A stretch of DNA of 64,000 nt from Streptomyces eurythermus (GTDB taxonomy: Bacteria > Actinomycetota > Actinomycetes > Streptomycetales > Streptomycetaceae): assembly GCF_014649115.1 (NCBI RefSeq), contig NZ_BMSK01000019.1, positions 382 through 64,381 on the forward strand, in the 5' to 3' direction. The notes under the pieces are model-generated. The model was not told the DNA's origin, ran no database searches, and was given only the letters and a program-made list of their open reading frames with translations. The stretch's first letter is position 1, and the number at the start of each line of letters is the position of its first letter. Made by a program: the position numbers and the translations under genes. Positions 62,384-64,000 of this stretch are shown in pieces.

Positions 62384-62661
62384 GCGGCTCCCGTCGAGGA
62401 CGAGGGCGGCCCGAAAATGTCCGCCAGCACGTCCGCCAACGAGGCCCGCTGCGCGTCGTCTTCCTCTTGCAGGGTCCGCAGGGCCTTGCGGGCGAGCAGC
62501 TCATCGGCGGCCTCTTCCAGCGCCTCGTACTCCTCTATGGGCACGATCGCGGCCACCGGAGCCCCGCCGCGGGTGATCACCGTGGGCTCTCCCTGTTCGG
62601 CCTGGTCCAGCAGCCTGGCGAGGTGGGCCCGGGCCTCACGCACCGATACGGAGTCGTCCAT
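62380..62661 (-). CDS. Phd/YefM-family antitoxin
   Basis: The 93-residue protein (MDDSVSVREARAHLARLLDQAEQGEPTVITRGGAPVAAIVPIEEYEALEEAADELL) has the YefM DNA-binding N-terminus and a C-terminal helix that neutralises the toxin. TACACT (62674-62669 on the - strand) lies 7 nt before the ATG, so the mRNA is probably leaderless. It should autoregulate the pair. Confidence 0.92.
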   Translation of the reverse strand: MDDSVSVREARAHLARLLDQAEQGEPTVITRGGAPVAAIVPIEEYEALEEAADELLARKALRTLQEEDDAQRASLADVLADIFGPPSSSTGAA

Positions 62662-62670
62662 GGGCGCCAG

Positions 62671-62690
62671 TGTACGCACCTTGGTGTACA
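62671..62690. promoter_or_regulatory. Toxin-antitoxin operator TGTAC-N10-GTACA
   Basis: TGTAC and GTACA arms (62671-62675, 62686-62690) overlap the -10 region of the antitoxin promoter. YefM-type antitoxins bind TGTACA-like palindromes, so autorepression is likely. Confidence 0.65.
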
Positions 62691-62699
62691 CGAGCACCT

Positions 62700-63239
62700 C
62701 TACTCGGCCGGCGCCCGCTTCGGGAACAGGGTGTAGCAGCCCGCGACCAACACGTTGATGCCGATCAGCCACAGCATGCGCTCCTGCCACATCCGTAGCG
62801 AGTCGGTGCCGTCGGCGTCGCCGACGTACCAGACCGCCCCCTGGAGCAGGGCGAGCGCGACGACCGCCGCCAGGATCCAGCGGCCGGCGACCTTCCACTC
62901 GTGGACGGCGCGGGCGGCGCCGTACTTGGGCGGCCTCACCGGGGGCGGGCCGCCGGCGAAGCGGTGGGCCACCCGGGCGTCCACCCACTTGATGGTGGAG
63001 TGGCCGAGGCCGACGGTGAAGCCGATGTAGACCGCGGCGAGTCCGTGCCGCCAGTCGGGCTGCGCGCCGTTTTTCAGGTCGATCGCCGTGGCGACGAAGA
63101 GCACGACCTCCAGCAGCGGCTCGCACAGCAGCAGCGCCAGTCCGGTGCGCGGCATCCGCAGCGCGTACCGGAAGGCCAGTCCGGCCGCCAGCAGCACCCA
63201 GAACGCCACCTCGCAGGCGATGACCAGGCCGACGATCAC
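62700..63239 (-). CDS. Conserved integral membrane protein, unknown function
   Basis: The 179-residue protein starts at GTG 63239 (MIVGLVIACEVAFWVLLAAGLAFRYALRMPRTGLALLLCEP) after GGGGAG. Five or so hydrophobic segments are visible, with HSTIKWVDARVAHRFAGGPPPVRPPKYG in a cytoplasmic loop. No enzymatic motif. It lies upstream of the toxin-antitoxin pair on the same strand. Confidence 0.85.
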   Translation of the reverse strand: MIVGLVIACEVAFWVLLAAGLAFRYALRMPRTGLALLLCEPLLEVVLFVATAIDLKNGAQPDWRHGLAAVYIGFTVGLGHSTIKWVDARVAHRFAGGPPPVRPPKYGAARAVHEWKVAGRWILAAVVALALLQGAVWYVGDADGTDSLRMWQERMLWLIGINVLVAGCYTLFPKRAPAE

Positions 63240-63392
63240 GGTTCGCTCCCCTCGTTTCCCTCCCCCATGGTCCCGGCCGGGCAAGGGCGGTTTCGTCGTC
63301 GGCGCTGAGGAGAGCGCCGTAAGCGAAAGTCGCAGTCCCGCACCCTTCCCGGGGAGCAGGCGGGGCGTCCCGCGGCCGTGTTGGATGGGGGC

Positions 63393-64000
63393 ATGGCCCG
63401 CACGTTCCCCCGCCCGCACCAGGACGACTGGTGGATCGCCGTGGGCGGGCTGCTCGGCGGGCTGCTGCTGTGGGCGCTCGGCATCCACCCCCGGGACCAC
63501 TCGGACAACCTGGTGCTGTGGCACGCGGCCTGGGCGCCCCTGGTCCCGCTGACGCTGACCGCCGCGTGCGAACCGCTGCGCCGCGTCCGGCCGCGCACCG
63601 GCCTGCTGTTCGGCACCCTGATGCTGGTGCTGGACACGGTGACCCTGGGCAGCGTGGTCACGGTCGTGCTGTACACCGACCTGATGTACGCGGCCGTGCT
63701 GTACGGCACCCCGGCCTCGGCCCGCCGCATCCCGTGGATCGCCGGGATGCTCACGGTCCTCGGCGGAGTGGTCCCCGCGGGGCTCTGGCACGATCCGCAG
63801 GGGCTGCTGATCGGGCTGGGCATCGGGGTGGTGGCGCTCGCCCCGGCCACGACCGGCGCGCTGGTGCGCGGTCACCGGGACGCCGCCGAGGCCGCCCGGC
63901 TGCGCGCCGAACAGACCGCGCTGCTGGCCGAGATGGACCGGGCCCAGGCGGTCACCGCGGAACGGGCCCGGGTGGCGCGCGAGTTGCACGACATGGTCGC
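63393..64000 (+). CDS. NarL-type sensor histidine kinase, N-terminal part (runs off the window)
   Basis: The visible ~202 residues from ATG 63393 (MARTFPRPHQDDWWIAVGGLLGGLLLWALGI) have about five membrane helices, then a coiled linker (DAAEAARLRAEQTALLAEMDRAQAVTAERARVARELHDMV) ending in the HisKA_3 phospho-acceptor motif E-L-H-D. The ATPase domain and probably a LuxR-type response regulator lie to the right. Confidence 0.9.
   Translation, partial: MARTFPRPHQDDWWIAVGGLLGGLLLWALGIHPRDHSDNLVLWHAAWAPLVPLTLTAACEPLRRVRPRTGLLFGTLMLVLDTVTLGSVVTVVLYTDLMYAAVLYGTPASARRIPWIAGMLTVLGGVVPAGLWHDPQGLLIGLGIGVVALAPATTGALVRGHRDAAEAARLRAEQTALLAEMDRAQAVTAERARVARELHDMV

Overview
The window is chromosomal DNA from a Streptomyces or very close relative. 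Evidence: very high G+C with strong GC3 bias in nearly every gene, GTG starts and ATGA/GTGA stop-start couplings, several apparently leaderless genes, the polar-growth pair scy-filP, the actinobacterial mismatch endonuclease NucS, the GlgE-type trehalose/maltose genes, and only one TTA (bldA) codon found. The gene order matches, from memory, the conserved core region around SCO5385-SCO5442 of S. coelicolor in inverted orientation. No rRNA, tRNA, CRISPR array, insertion sequence or prophage was found, so this is core chromosome with small accessory patches.

Layout. 1-4.1 kb: end of treS, maltokinase and glgB (trehalose to maltose-1-phosphate to alpha-glucan). 4.1-9.1 kb: a HelD/HelR-type RNA polymerase-associated ATPase read leftward, with a candidate antisense small RNA over its leader, then an MFS drug exporter and its divergent TetR regulator with three operators. 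9.2-13.6 kb: dicarboxylate carrier dctA with a divergent CitA/DcuS-type two-component system whose kinase has a repetitive tail. 13.8-16.9 kb: sugar-type ABC importer. 17-23.8 kb: HTH protein, then central carbon genes pfkA, pta-ackA and pyk. 23.9-27.3 kb: a three-gene cluster of exported/membrane proteins of unknown function (DUF6230, DUF6114, Ser/Pro-rich). 27.3-31.9 kb: CnoX-like thioredoxin, TetR, coenzyme-B12 mutase icmA, DUF3817 protein, MarR.

32-35.7 kb: a frameshifted ArsR-type pseudogene, an autoregulated-looking SRPBCC/DUF4166/TetR operon with twin palindromic operators, and a DUF3817/thiamine-binding pair. 35.9-38.6 kb: three coupled AIM24-family genes and a MarR regulator. 38.6-40.5 kb: a 740-bp repetitive gene-free stretch and an MFS gene. 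40.7-43.5 kb: meaB, thiolase and methylmalonyl-CoA epimerase, which fit with icmA, 3-hydroxybutyryl-CoA dehydrogenase (58 kb) and the cobalamin adenosyltransferase (61.5 kb) as a dispersed acyl-CoA/B12 gene set. 43.7-49.1 kb: cytoskeletal scy and filP. 49.3-54.8 kb: ABC transporter, small CxxC protein, LLM flavin oxidoreductase, SCO5389-family protein, nucS. 54.8-64 kb: a large membrane-anchored P-loop protein, STAS protein, hbd, TetR plus drrAB-type ABC transporter, PduO, a YefM/RelE-type toxin-antitoxin pair, a membrane protein and the start of a NarL-type sensor kinase.

Most noteworthy signals: the near-consensus promoter plus intrinsic terminator antisense to the helR leader; a palindrome filling the -35/-10 spacer of leaderless icmA; the duplicated 222-bp tail repeat in the histidine kinase; the 252-bp duplication in scy; the DUF6230/DUF6114 cluster with nearby palindromes; and the AIM24 triplet.
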